64,000 bases of DNA. Origin: Waltergamsia citrina (Eukaryota > Ascomycota > Sordariomycetes > Hypocreales > Bionectriaceae). A program made the position numbers and the translations under genes. The notes under the pieces were generated by a model. It made no database searches and was not told the DNA's origin. It was given only the letters and a program-made list of their open reading frames with translations. Shown one piece after another: positions 22,822-33,537 of this stretch; position 1 is the stretch's first letter; every line of letters begins with the position of its first letter. The stretch covers positions 248,001 to 312,000 of the forward strand of contig JAKLNE010000024.1 of assembly GCA_022814615.1 (NCBI GenBank). Direction: 5' to 3'.

Positions 22822-25800
22822 GAGGGTTAATGGCGGCGGGTGTTGGTTGGATGAGGCAAGATTCAAAGGTCGACGTCGGCTCCAAAAGGCGTCCCAGAAT
22901 CGTCCAACTTGTCGCTCGCGACTATCCTCCCAGGATGATAATGACGCGCGATGCATTGAGCCCAATGACGACTCTGCTGGCGCATCGTTGTGTACTCGTT
23001 TCCTCCTCCGTGATTTCGTGGGGTCGTCATGGCTTGGAATCTGACAGCGACAGCAAGGCCGGTCGACGCCAGCAGGCGTGCCCAATCCCAGCCGCATTAC
23101 GATTAGCAAAACGAGAAAAGCCAAAGGCAGAATAACCTCTGACAATGGCTTCCGTTCAGATGACGGGCATCATTGGAAATGATGGTGGCCGATGATGCTG
23201 CTAGTCAGAAACCCTTAATAGGGTACTCGCAAGGGCGAGCAACGAGTTCGTATCCAATACTGGGTCCTCTCTAGATCCTGGGCCTTGGGTACTGGATCCT
23301 GGACTCTGGGAGAGGTTGGCCGGCCGATCGGTCGAAGGTCGAGTTTCGGCGGAGCGGGATCGCCCGGTGGCAATGTCGTATGTAGAGCGAGTGAAGGCTG
23401 GCAAGCGAAGGTTTGAAAAAAGAATCGAATCAAATCAGGCGCTGCATAAGATGATGATAGTCACGGGCAGGCGCAGCGAAAGTGATCGAGTAGGATAATT
23501 AGGTGAAGCGACAGAAGTACAGTTAGGCTGAGCGAGAGGAAGGGGAGCGGTAAGAATGTCGTACGAAGCGAAACAAGAGTTGGGAAAGATGAGGTTGGAT
23601 CAGGATGAGGATGGGCGATGGCATGGAAAGGGAAAAGCGAAGACGACAATGACAATGACAATCAAGGCAGTAAGGTGGTTCAGGTAGCAAGCACTGGCAG
23701 TGTGTGCTACTCGTACTACGAGCACTACCTTAGACTAATTACCCATACTACTACCTACTAGTAGACGTTAATTATGATGAATTACGCTGAGCTGTATGTA
23801 ATACTGGGCTGGCCCGGGCCTGTCCAGCCCGATCGTTGGTGGGTCCCGGTTGTGGCCGTGCTGAGCCGCCAGAGGTCTAGCCTTCTGGATTGGTGCACGT
23901 TGGTGAGGTTTCTAGTGGGACCCCAGTGGAGGCTCCGGCGCTGAATAGCGCTCTGGGGGTCTCTCTTAAGCCCTTCAGGCTCTAATCTTAGGTCTTTTCA
24001 GGTTCCTTGGGTGCTCCCTGTTTGGTGTTCGCCGAGGCTGAAGCGTCATTAGCAGCAGCCAAGAACGACCGCTGGAGCCGCTAGAGCCGTCCGCCGCAGT
24101 CCGCTGAAGCCCGCTGGAACCCTAGTATGTGTAGTGTCATAATTACTGATCGTCCTGGAACCCTTAAGGCGCTGCAGGCATGTATACGTAAGGTAAGGAA
24201 CTTTATTGTATGACCACACAGCGCAGCACAGCACAGCACAGCACAGCACAGCGCATCGCATCGCATTGCAGCACAGCATCAAGGCAGCCTTTCAAGTTCC
24301 TTCTTTGTGGCGCGCGTCCAGGGACTCCGCCTCAATGGCCCTTTCTCCATTGGTCCCTTCCCTCCATCTACTTAGTCCTAGTAATCCACCCATCCATGCA
24401 CAACCACTGCATCCATTCACTTATTATATCCTCTGCCTTTTAAGCCTGTCGTCACTGACGATTCATCGCGCATACGAATCCGAGCGTCCTCATCTCCCCA
24501 ACACGACAAAAAATTTAAAAAAAATACTAATACTAATACCTTCATCGGGCATTTTCATTCTTTACCATCATGTACTTATTTCCGATCCCTTTTAAACGAA
24601 ACCAGCATCAGTGAGACAAATTTCCCCTTCTTTGAATTTGCTTATTTCATCCCGGTTCTGCGCATGGGCCGTAAATAGGACTCGGCTCCCTTTTTTCGAT
24701 TCACTGCACTGAATACGAACTTGGTTTCAACCCACATGGTTCTTTCAAACCAAAAGACCACCAAAGAACCCTGGTCCGCATCTGTCGCGTCTTCAACGAA
24801 CCAGCCGCCCCGTCTTATGTTGTCACACCTACAGGAGGCTACATTAGTCCATGCTAACTAAAGCATTGTACACCGTACACAGACAAACAAACTCAATCGT
24901 CGAGTCGCGAGCTTACACGATTGTCGTTGATTGTTATCTGTCTTAAGCTGTCATTTCACACATCATCCATCCCTCGCCACGAGTCTTATCATCCATGTAA
25001 AACAAGTTTAGCATGAGACTTCTCCAGGCCATTGCTGACCACCGCGCACTAGGCCTTACACCACGTCGCCCGTTACGGTGAGAGCGGGTACTGTCAGCAA
25101 ACCGGCAAACCAAAAGGGGAATTAGAGAATAAGGCGCCCCCTCCAGCTTTCACTGCCACGCTTAAACGGGCTTGCGCCTTTCTCTTACTTGTAGTAAAGC
25201 CCCCTTTTCTGCCATCTTCATTATCCCATCTTCTTCACCCTGTAGGGCTGTTGACCCCGGACCAACCTGAATATCCTAAGCTAATCAAGATACGGATTGG
25301 CTAGGCATCATCGTAGATCATTACTTACTCTCTTGAATAGTCTCGAGGAGATGCTGCCGCCGTATCGTACTGATATATGAGCGCTCTTCTCTCGCCACTG
25401 CCGGCATGCCAAGCCCGGCATATACGAGGGAAGCATAATTGCTTGACTATTAATATCAACAGCTTTGCCGTAGTTTGACAGCTAGCAGTGTAGATCATCG
25501 ACAAACTTCCAATCTTGTACAGCACTCCGCATTGTATCAGTTTGCAACCGATCTGACTTACACCCTTGCAGTACGTCTTGATTCACCAAGGGCCATCACA
25601 GAAGTTTCCGTCCAGCTTTCACCAACAACACGCGACTCGCCGAGTCTGATAACTATCATATGATACTTTTGAATTGTCTGAACGGCAGAGCTGGCTTTTA
25701 TTTCCCGAGATAGCAGTATCTGGACTCCAAACATTGTTGCACCATCTTTACGATTAACTGCCCTCTAGCCCATTCTGTACTTCTCATAAGCAATATCACA

Positions 25801-25865
25801 TGCTCGGCGAAACCGAGGTTGCACATATCCAGCCCAGGTAAAGCGAAAGCCATCCCGAAGGCCTA
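22822..25865. other. Three-kb intergenic region upstream of the TRP-like gene
   Basis: Promoter and leader of the TRP-like gene and the 3' flank of the MutL-like gene. The first 320 bp stay open in frame with the TRP-like exon. A CT/AG-rich belt (23400-23680), ACTAGTAG-type palindromes (23709-23764) and a CAGCA microsatellite (24217-24279) are present. From 24600 to 25800 I see no ORF, RNA gene or repeat of note. Confidence 0.4.
24217..24279 (+). repeat. CAGCA pentanucleotide microsatellite
   Basis: Seven nearly perfect GCACA/CAGCA units from 24217 to 24252 run into degenerate GCATC and GCATT units to about 24279. It lies in gene-free DNA, about 1.4 kb upstream of the TRP-like start. Likely length-variable between strains. 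Confidence 0.85.
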
Positions 25866-26558
25866 TTATGCTCGATCTTTCCCTTTGGCCCGGGAGCGTA
25901 GTAGATACTCAACCTCGATGTGCTCATCTTGTTCCGCTTCCCACTCTGAGATCACCTGTTTGAGTCTTTCTTCTACATCTCTGACCTCGGACATGTATTC
26001 GAGGCTAAGGGGAGGACGAGCTTCAGCTGATTCAAAAGGTTCTTCGTCGAGCCCTGAGTCTTGCACTTTGGACGCCAGTTCGGTCAAAGACATCTCGACT
26101 GTTGTCACTAAGGAGCTCGTAACCATTCCATCAGGTATAGTTTCCAGTGGCAACCTGCTGGAAGGCGTTCGGCTATGTGAACGGCGCCGACTCTTGGAGA
26201 GATGCCGATCTATGGCATCTCGCCCTAGGCCGCCACTCTCACGCCCTTCTAAGTCATTGCTTCTAGAACCTGCCCCTTGATGTATCTCTCGAAAAGAGTC
26301 AGGAGCTGGTGTACTTCTCTTACGTGGCAAGCAAGGTGGCTCGTGGTTGGCTGATATACTTGCGCTGTTCAGGTTATCTCGTATCGATTCTGGAGGTGGC
26401 GTCTTCATTAGCAGTGCCTGCGCAGTGTGTGACCATGGCTCAACCAGAGAGTCTTCTGCTGATCGTGTGGGATCAGGCCCCCAAAACCTGTCAAGTGTGC
26501 TCTGAATTCCGGTGTCTTCCGCGCGTTCGTCTTCTTCTTCATTCGTCACCTCAAAGTC
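25866..26558 (-). other. In-frame continuation of the MutL-like gene after a TAG stop
   Basis: Directly after the TAG the same frame is open for 230 codons to a stop at 25866. It begins DFEVTNEEEDERAED, contains IQSTLDRFW, and ends in a charged helical segment (RDVEERLKQVISEWEAEQDE). It has no ATG at its beginning, so it is not a natural separate gene. Composition matches the upstream linker. There is no convincing GT donor on the minus strand between about 26720 and the TAG, apart from a GTTAGG that overlaps the stop itself, and that one does not keep frame with the next good acceptor. It is therefore the C-terminus of the MutL-like protein, reached by readthrough, or a remnant cut off by mutation, or a sequence error. 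Confidence 0.6.
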
Positions 26559-28931
26559 CTAACTCTGAGCAGGTCCGGATGAGAGAATATCGTAGAGGCT
26601 TTTCGGTTTCCTCTGGGTAGTGCGTGGTGCCCGAGGGGCCGAAGTTGCAGGCGGGTTCTTTCTCCGGCTGCTCTGCATATTTCCCGTGGCATTTCTGTTC
26701 GCATTCTGTCTTGGCCTTGTGGACATTTGTGTGGCGTTCCCAAGGTTTCTGCGTCGTTCGTTTGCCCTACCAGACACTTGAGGAGGTAGGGACGTTACTA
26801 CCGGTGAGCTGGGAGGAGGCATCGAACTAGCCATTGGCGACGGAGCCCTGAAATTGACTCTCGAGTTCGAAGATGGAGGAGTGATGAAAACAGGAGAGTC
26901 GGGTACAAAAAGCGACGGCGATGGCGGCTCATACCTGGGACTTGATGAAAGCGAATTGGCTCCAGAGCCATCAATTTCATGATGCTGAGCCCAGGACGGC
27001 GGAGTCCTATTCTCACGCCTATTCAACCTACTTTCAATATTCGGACGAAGGTAGGCCATGTCGAGATCGCCTTGCGGGGCGTGCTGTGGCCTCAAGATTT
27101 CCAGGTCAAATTGGGGGCTTGCGCTCCTCTCCTCGCTACGTTGTTGTGTCTCTTCTTGATGTTCATTGCGGATGGGTTGAAGAGGAGGTCGACTTTCCGC
27201 CTTATCTAGGATTGGAGCTTCCGCATGAACCGTAGAGCTAGCTTCCTCCGTCGCTGTGTCGTTAGCTGCGATTTCGAAATCCTGTGTGCCTCGCGGGCGG
27301 AAGTAGCGATGAATATCCTCCATTTGATATGTCGGGACTGTTCGATCCGATCGCCCTTTGGCCTTAGATAAGCTCGCATCACACTTGTTTGGCATGAGCG
27401 GCTCCGCAGGTATTTGAATCGTTACGGTATCCGCTGTGCTATTTTCATCAGTAACGTCGCTGACCTTGCGGGCCATGTCCACATTGATGGTGGTCCGGAC
27501 CTCTTTGCCAATCGGGCGACGCTCTTCAGAACCGCCAGAGCTAATACCGGCAAGAGTGTTTGGAGTTGGCTCGACTTCTTTACGCTGCTCATCCGGCGGG
27601 CCATGACCATCGTCATCATTCTGAGCTTCGGCTTCAAGGAGCCGAAGCATGGCATAATCTTCGCCATGAAGAGCGAAGTCCTCGCCAAGTACGGGATCGT
27701 TGTGAATCTGCTCGACACATTCTGTATGCAGAGGTGTCGGAGGCAAAGGCAGCGCGGCAGCGTGCTGTTCTTCTGACCGAAGCTCTTCTAACGGCGTTGG
27801 TCTCACTGTTGTAGTTGGTCGTGCATCGTCACCATTCCCTTCTTTCTCGTAATATTCTCGCTTGAGTGTTTGACAAAGCTCCTCAAAGCAGTTGATGATT
27901 CTCACTTCGTCCAGAAAGAGTACTTCATCCTTCAAAGTCGCAATGTTGGGATCGTAGGTGCCCGGCGAGCATCGTACGTTGAGTTGCATAAAAGGAGACT
28001 GTACCTTGCGAGAACCTGCGGCCCGGTGGAGCTGAGACTTGAATATAGAGGCTAGCTTCTTCCCCGTTCCTCTGATAGAAGTGACTGGCCGGGAGTCAAT
28101 AGACACAAAAGCGCCTTTGCCCTTAATCACCCCCAGATCGCAGTTTGGAACCGGCAAGAAGGCATCTAGAGTTAGGTTTGCTTTCGAACCCCTGCTTGCG
28201 TGGGAGTCCGCATCCGCTGCTCGTGTTAGCTCTGCATTTGTGCACTGAGAGGAGAGGTCCTTCCCAAACATTTGCAAAACGACATTCTGAGTTGTAGGGT
28301 TGGATGCGGGCGAATAGCTCCATCCTTGCTGAGGTTCCCCGGGCACTTTCATACTTAGTTTGAGACTCGGTCTGGCCAACGCATAAGCGAGAAGTAAATC
28401 CCGGATTCTTGCGAGTGATTTCCGACTTTCCTTCACAGCCTGCTGCCTCCTCACGGGAATCTTGTCAAATAAGCCATCGGCGGTGATTGTTGTACCGACC
28501 GGCGCTGGAACTAGTCGACGCTCTTTCACGCCGCCTTCCTGAGGGTCGAGGCGCACTTGCGACGCAATACGCTCCTCCTTGGTCCTCGTCGTGACCAGCA
28601 AACCACCCTTCGCGATGCAATTGGCACTGGCGAGAGCCTCGCCGCGGAAACCTAGAGTCTGTATGCCATCACGAAGCTCCTCGAAGCTGCGAAGCTTGCT
28701 CGTGTGAGCTCGTCGACCGAGCGACTCGAGATCATTGAGCGGTATGCCACCTCCATTATCGCGGACTTGAATCTTGTCGACCGTATTCTCGGAGATGAGA
28801 ATGTTAACTGAGGTCGCTCCGGCGTCAATCGCATTGTCTAGAAGCTCCTTAACCAAGGACGACGGGTCCGAGATGGCGACCGAAGAACCTAGAAGGCGAA
28901 TTGCCTCCGCTGGAAGCTGTGCTATAGGCAT
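26559..28931 (-). CDS. MutL-family mismatch repair protein (MLH2/PMS1-like), ends at an in-frame TAG
   Basis: Open frame of 790 aa starting at ATG 28931. The N-terminal GHKL ATPase is intact: E29 and N33 in KELLDNAIDAGA (motif I), DNGGG at 58-62 (motif II) and GFRGEAL at 94-100 (motif III). A ribosomal S5-like transducer domain follows to about 340 (FVSIDSRPV motif). The remainder is a long acidic and Ser/Pro-rich linker. In fungi such proteins form heterodimers with Mlh1. I cannot find the MutL C-terminal dimerisation or endonuclease motifs (no DQHA-x2-E-x4-E), which points to the accessory MLH2/human PMS1 branch rather than yeast Pms1 or Mlh3. The frame stops at TAG 26561-26559 but continues in the same frame to 25866. 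Shares a 604-bp divergent promoter region with RIB4. Confidence 0.8.
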   Translation of the reverse strand: MPIAQLPAEAIRLLGSSVAISDPSSLVKELLDNAIDAGATSVNILISENTVDKIQVRDNGGGIPLNDLESLGRRAHTSKLRSFEELRDGIQTLGFRGEALASANCIAKGGLLVTTRTKEERIASQVRLDPQEGGVKERRLVPAPVGTTITADGLFDKIPVRRQQAVKESRKSLARIRDLLLAYALARPSLKLSMKVPGEPQQGWSYSPASNPTTQNVVLQMFGKDLSSQCTNAELTRAADADSHASRGSKANLTLDAFLPVPNCDLGVIKGKGAFVSIDSRPVTSIRGTGKKLASIFKSQLHRAAGSRKVQSPFMQLNVRCSPGTYDPNIATLKDEVLFLDEVRIINCFEELCQTLKREYYEKEGNGDDARPTTTVRPTPLEELRSEEQHAAALPLPPTPLHTECVEQIHNDPVLGEDFALHGEDYAMLRLLEAEAQNDDDGHGPPDEQRKEVEPTPNTLAGISSGGSEERRPIGKEVRTTINVDMARKVSDVTDENSTADTVTIQIPAEPLMPNKCDASLSKAKGRSDRTVPTYQMEDIHRYFRPRGTQDFEIAANDTATEEASSTVHAEAPILDKAESRPPLQPIRNEHQEETQQRSEERSASPQFDLEILRPQHAPQGDLDMAYLRPNIESRLNRRENRTPPSWAQHHEIDGSGANSLSSSPRYEPPSPSLFVPDSPVFITPPSSNSRVNFRAPSPMASSMPPPSSPVVTSLPPQVSGRANERRRNLGNATQMSTRPRQNANRNATGNMQSSRRKNPPATSAPRAPRTTQRKPKSLYDILSSGPAQS

Positions 28932-29535
28932 TTGCGGAAGGAGGTTGAGGGATGGAAACTACTGAAAGGGAGAACCAAGGCATATGAGGCATACCTGCTG
29001 GCGCGAGGAGCGGGAGTATATAAATCACACAGTGGGCGAGAGAGATAGGAGAAGCAGCGAAGCCATCATGAATTCAATGCCTACCTAATACACCAAACAA
29101 TTTCTACAAGAGTCCAAGAGGAGAATATCCGCCTCAGGCAGCCACATGAATACGTTAAGGATAGATTATAGATGAAGGTGGAAGGAACGACCATGTGCAT
29201 TTATAAAGACGTTCAGGGGAAGGAACAAGGCCATGTAGTTGAGCACCGTCTCAATAAAAAGTTCGGCCTCGGCCAATGACGTCGAGCTCAACCGAACTTT
29301 CACGTCGCCCTTCCATTTTCGAGCTCAGGTACAAGGGAGGGAGAGACCCACCCGCCAGCTCGACGTACCCCGCTGCTTCCCGCATGCAGCGCACACTTAC
29401 ACACATGCCACCTATCACCATACCACCCCTCTTGGAGCTTCCCTTTAACATCCGCAGCAACGTAAAGGAGCTCCATTCACTCAACTTTCATCTATTCTGA
29501 CTACACACATCTTTCTTGCAACATATTCATCCATC
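28932..29535. promoter_or_regulatory. Divergent promoter region between the MutL-like gene and RIB4
   Basis: 604 bp between two divergent start codons. A TATATAAAT string lies at 29018-29026, about 90 bp from the MutL-like ATG. The RIB4 side ends in a CT/CA-rich leader. Core elements for RIB4 are not evident. Confidence 0.45.
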
Positions 29536-30209
29536 ATGTCACTCAAGGGCCCCACTACTGAGCAGCACGACGGCAAAGGCCTCCGAGTCGCCATCGTACA
29601 CGCTCGTTGGAACTCGACCGTCATCGAGCCCCTCGTCGCTGGCGCAAAATCCAAGCTCGTCGCCGCTGGCGTCAAGGAGGATAACATTGTTGTCCAGTCC
29701 TGCCCCGGCTCGTGGGAGCTCCCCATCGCCGTTCAGCGGTAAGAACAAACATCCCCATCCTTATCCCTAGCTTCAAAAGGCAGGCCAAGATAACATGTGC
29801 TGACTCCCGCGATAGCCTCATCTCCGCCTCCACCATCCAGGGCAACGCCGCGGGCGCCCCCTCCGCAACCGACCTCCTCGCATCCTCCACTACCGACCTA
29901 ACCGCCACCGCCACGGCCACCACCGGCGGGCCCTTCGACGCCGTCATCGCCGTCGGGGTCCTCATCAAGGGAGAGACCATGCACTTTGAGTACATTGCCG
30001 ACGCCGCCGTCCACGGCCTCATGCGCGTCCAGCTCGACACCAGTGTCCCCGTCATCCTCGGCATCTTGACTGTTCTGAACGAGGATCAGGCCAAGGCTCG
30101 CGCTGGTATCGATGGTAAGGGCCATAACCACGGTGAGGACTGGGGTTCCGCCGCGGTGGAGATGGGTGTCAAGAGGCAGGAGTGGGCAGCGGGCAAGATT
30201 GAGGGCTAG
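29536..30209 (+). CDS. RIB4: 6,7-dimethyl-8-ribityllumazine synthase
   Basis: Predicted 198 aa. Exons are 29536-29738 and 29816-30209, joined across a 77-bp GTAAGA...ATAG intron with TGCTGAC as branch site. The enzyme condenses 5-amino-6-ribitylamino-uracil with 3,4-dihydroxy-2-butanone 4-phosphate, the penultimate step of riboflavin synthesis, as an oligomer in the cytosol. Family motifs are visible: VAIVHARWN with the substrate-stacking W, the PGSWELP loop, GVLIKGET followed by the catalytic His region (MHFEYI), and the VPVILGILT strand. An Ala/Thr/Ser-rich insert of about 25 residues (near 78-103) lies between the second helix and strand, longer than in bacterial enzymes; such inserts occur in fungi. 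The C-terminus (KGHNHGEDWGSAAVEM) is typical. Confidence 0.95.
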
Positions 30210-30716
30210 ACCAGTAGAGGTAACGGCGCAATAAGTACTAAACCACCGAAAGGCGGAGTACGAGGATATCGGCGTTGCTAGCATCCGTGACATTCTGCTT
30301 GTACAAATAGACAGATAGGGTACTTGGGTTTGGAGAACACCATGCTTCGCTCCATTTAGATCATTGAATATTACAGTCTTTCCAGATCTCACAGAAAAGA
30401 GTCCGCGAATGTTGACACGCTAAAGCTCGCTGAGCGGTCTGCCTCCGATTAATGAATTACCACGTAAAGCTGTCTATGACCCATATGCAGAACCACCCAT
30501 ACAATAAAAAGTCAATCCGATGAATCCAATCGCTGTTCGCCTGAGGCGCCCAGATAACCACTGCTGTGGGTTATATATCAAAAACCAATAATAATGTTTG
30601 CCGCTGTCTCTCCTCCTTGCGTAGACTCCAACCGTCCATCTCTTCATTTTGTTTTCTTTGTTTGGTGCTTCGGCCTCGTCCACGCATCAATCAGTATTTT
30701 CGGCACTCAATTTCAA
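30210..30716. other. Intergenic between convergent RIB4 and the Q/M-rich gene
   Basis: Shared 3' flanks of two convergent genes. No coding sequence or RNA gene seen. Confidence 0.35.
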
Positions 30717-33537
30717 CTAATAGCCGTCGGTTGGCTTCTTTCTCCTCCAGCGGGATTTCTTTTGGTCTCTTTTAGCTCGCATGGCCTCCCAGCCTTCCTC
30801 GTCGTCATCATCAGAGCCCGCCTTTGCTCTGCTGGTACCCTGAGCTACAGATTTGGGCTTGTTGTCATCGGCTCGTGAGAAGGACAAGGTATCAGCAAAA
30901 GACGCAGTCCGCTTGTGCATAGGAAGCCCGGGAGCTACGGAGCCAGAGGCTTGCGAGACAGGCCTATAGCGTCCCGGAAGGCCGATGTTGCTTCGCTCAG
31001 AAGGTGCTATCGAAGGAGTGTAGCCGGCACCGGGCCCATTGATCGATGGGGCATAACCGCCGGTGTGGTTGAAGGGAGCGGACGTACTAGGTTGAACCAT
31101 ACTCATAGTACGGCTACCTGCATCCAAACGTCGAGGTTGGGCCAGACCTTGGCCAGCACCAGGTTGGCCAGATAGGTCGGCAAACGACTGACTGCCGGCC
31201 ATCATGTTGTATGGTTGCTGCATCTGCTGCTGCATCTGCTGCATGTTCATACCGGGCATTTGTTGCATCATATGAGGCGGCATCATCTGTTGAGGATTTT
31301 GGCCTCCATTCTGTCCCGCCATCAGTTGCATAAACTGCATCTGCATCTGCATGAATTGTGTCATTTGCTGGTTCAACTGAAGTTGAGCTTGGTCGGCAGG
31401 CGTTGGAGCCGGTTGCTGAGGAACTCGCTGGGTACCAGTAGCGCCAGGCTGCATGCCACCTCCGTACATCATGTGCTGCGGGATGCCGGAAAGGGGATCG
31501 AAGTTGGTGCCAGTATGACCGAGCCTCTGGCTCTCCATGTTGGGACTACCACGACGCATAGCCCGGGCTCGCTCCTCACTGGCAATGACACCGACAAGAC
31601 CGCCTGGATGCATAGGAGAAGGTTGCGCCTGAGGTGTTTGTTGTGGCTGTTGACCACCACTAAACGCGAGAGATTCTCTCACTGCCGGTCGAGCTATGCC
31701 AGCACCGACAAATGGGTCTTGGGGCAACCCGCGAGCAAATGCGGGCAGCGTAGAGGAGCGCTTCGACGTTGCGGGTGCTGGGTCCCCTGCGACAGAGGCA
31801 GGCCTTGCATTCTGTGCTTGGGCCACCGAGCGCAGGTTCGGGTTGGAGCCAACCGCACTCAAACGGCCGCTGGAATTCCGGTTCTTTTGAGGGAATCCAT
31901 GTGCTTGCAAAATAGCTAATGGGACTTCCTCGTCATCATCGTCATCAGCGGCTTGTTGCACCGGCTCTGGCGAAGGTGTCTTAGCGATGCCCAGCTGCGG
32001 CGCGCTAAGCGAGTTGGGAAGGCTTGGACGGCTTGACGGGGAGGGGGAGGTGCGACCGAGGTCACCTGTGGTCTTCATGTTCCTCTGGCGGTACGCCTGC
32101 ATCTGAACTTGCTTGTTACGGCTCTGTTTGGCTTGGCGCTTGAGCTTCTCTTCTTCATCCTCCTCGTCGTCGTCATAGTTGATTTCTTCGTCGTCATCGT
32201 CATCTTCAGCATTGCCGCCATATACCACCCTCTCGAGACGCTGACGCTCCTTCTCTTTCTGAAGACGCTCAAACTCAGCATTGGTCATCACTTTGCTGCC
32301 TCGATGGGGGCTGTCAACTTGCACAGCAGCTCTCAAGGTAGGTCTTGAGAAGCCAGCAGTTGTCCCGGCGAACATATTCTCCTCGTGTTCATTCTCCTTC
32401 TCAGGCTGTGAGTCCAGCGTGGACCTTCGAGGAAGCTCAGCAAAAGTGTCTTCATTTCGCCATGAGTGTCTGACCTGTGGTTGGTTAGAACGCTTGTCCG
32501 ACAAGAACCTGGTAGCAGCCACAGAGTCCGCAAGCAGCCTCGCATCCTCATCCTCAACAACTCCAGTAGGACTAGTAGAAGAGCGGTATTCGAAAGATGG
32601 TTGGTGCCGAGGAACCGGAGGGGGTCGGTCGCTTGTCGAGGGCATATTTGGGGAGACGATGAGCTTGTCGTTGGAGTGGGAGCTATCCCATGAGCTAGGC
32701 GAAGGTTCTACAGCGCTGGTGGTATCGAAGGACAAATGGGCGGGCCCCGTCTGAGCATTTCGTTGCCCTGCTGTGCCATCATTTCGAAGAGTTGCTGTGC
32801 TGGACCTCTTGTCAAAGCTGTTGAGAATATTCCCAAAATTGTCTCCTAGATCAAAGCCACCGCTGTGATCCTCCACCCTAGGAGGAGTCGCAGTGCTTGT
32901 CGTAGATGCTGTCATGGCCCTAGTCCTGCCGTATTCGTCTTCGCGCTGCAAAGTCGGCAGCGGCGGCACATCGGGCACGTCGTTCTTTGGCTGGGAAGCG
33001 TGGCCTTTTTTCTGCATCCCAAACGAAAATGTGCGGCCAGCTCGATCTAGGAAGCTCTCGCCACTCGCCTTTTGAGATTGTGGCCTAAGAGGATCCTGGG
33101 CAGGAGCTCGCTTTCCACCCCTCCCATCCTCATATGTATGTGTCATATCCGCCGACGAAGGGGCAGTCGAGGCGTTGCTATGCCTCGACGAGGTGTCCGT
33201 TGACGTTGCTTTGGTGGTGTTTGAGCCTCCACTTCCCCTGTCGCCGTTAGCACATGTCCACTTGACTTCAACGAAATCATTCATTAAGATCTTACCGGTA
33301 GCTGTTCATGCCGGCAAAAATGTTGTCCTCTACGTCAAGCTCTGAGTTAGAGTAAGTATGGGTGTGAAGTCCGGAAGCCCTCGCCATGCGAGCACCGCCA
33401 TCGAAATTCTTCGCTGGGAGCGGCTGTCGTTCGATCACGCGAAAGGACGGTTCGTTAGGCGAAGCCGTGGATTTTTGTGCTTCGTCTGGACTTGTAGCGG
33501 ATTTCCGCTTGAACGCGGCGGAGAACCGGCTAGGCAT
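30717..33537 (-). CDS. Large low-complexity protein with Gln/Met-rich region
   Basis: Predicted 920 aa. Exon 1 is 33537-33296, then a 58-bp GTAAGA...GACAG intron with a GTGCTAAC branch site, then exon 2 33237-30717. Most of the chain is disordered: Ser/Thr/Pro-rich from 1 to 300, a basic and acidic coiled-coil-like stretch at about 345-410 (FERLQKEKERQRLERV followed by an Asp/Glu run), then a conserved-looking EEVPLAILQAHGFP segment at about 475. From about 620 to 700 comes a Gln/Met-rich block (QMQMQFMQLM, MQQMQQQMQQ) resembling prion-like domains of RNA-binding scaffolds. The C-terminus is basic (KKSRWRRKK), possibly a nuclear signal. No catalytic domain. I do not recognise a named family; a scaffold or condensate-forming role is speculation. 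Confidence 0.75.

Noticed and set aside
24049..24282. Cys/Leu-rich ORF opposite the CAGCA microsatellite
   Set aside because: The repeated AVLCC pattern is only the translation of the pentanucleotide repeat.
26549..26563. An intron starting at GTTAGG that would remove the TAG of the MutL-like gene
   Set aside because: The next good acceptor (TTCAG, 62 bp on) shifts the frame and hits a stop at once.
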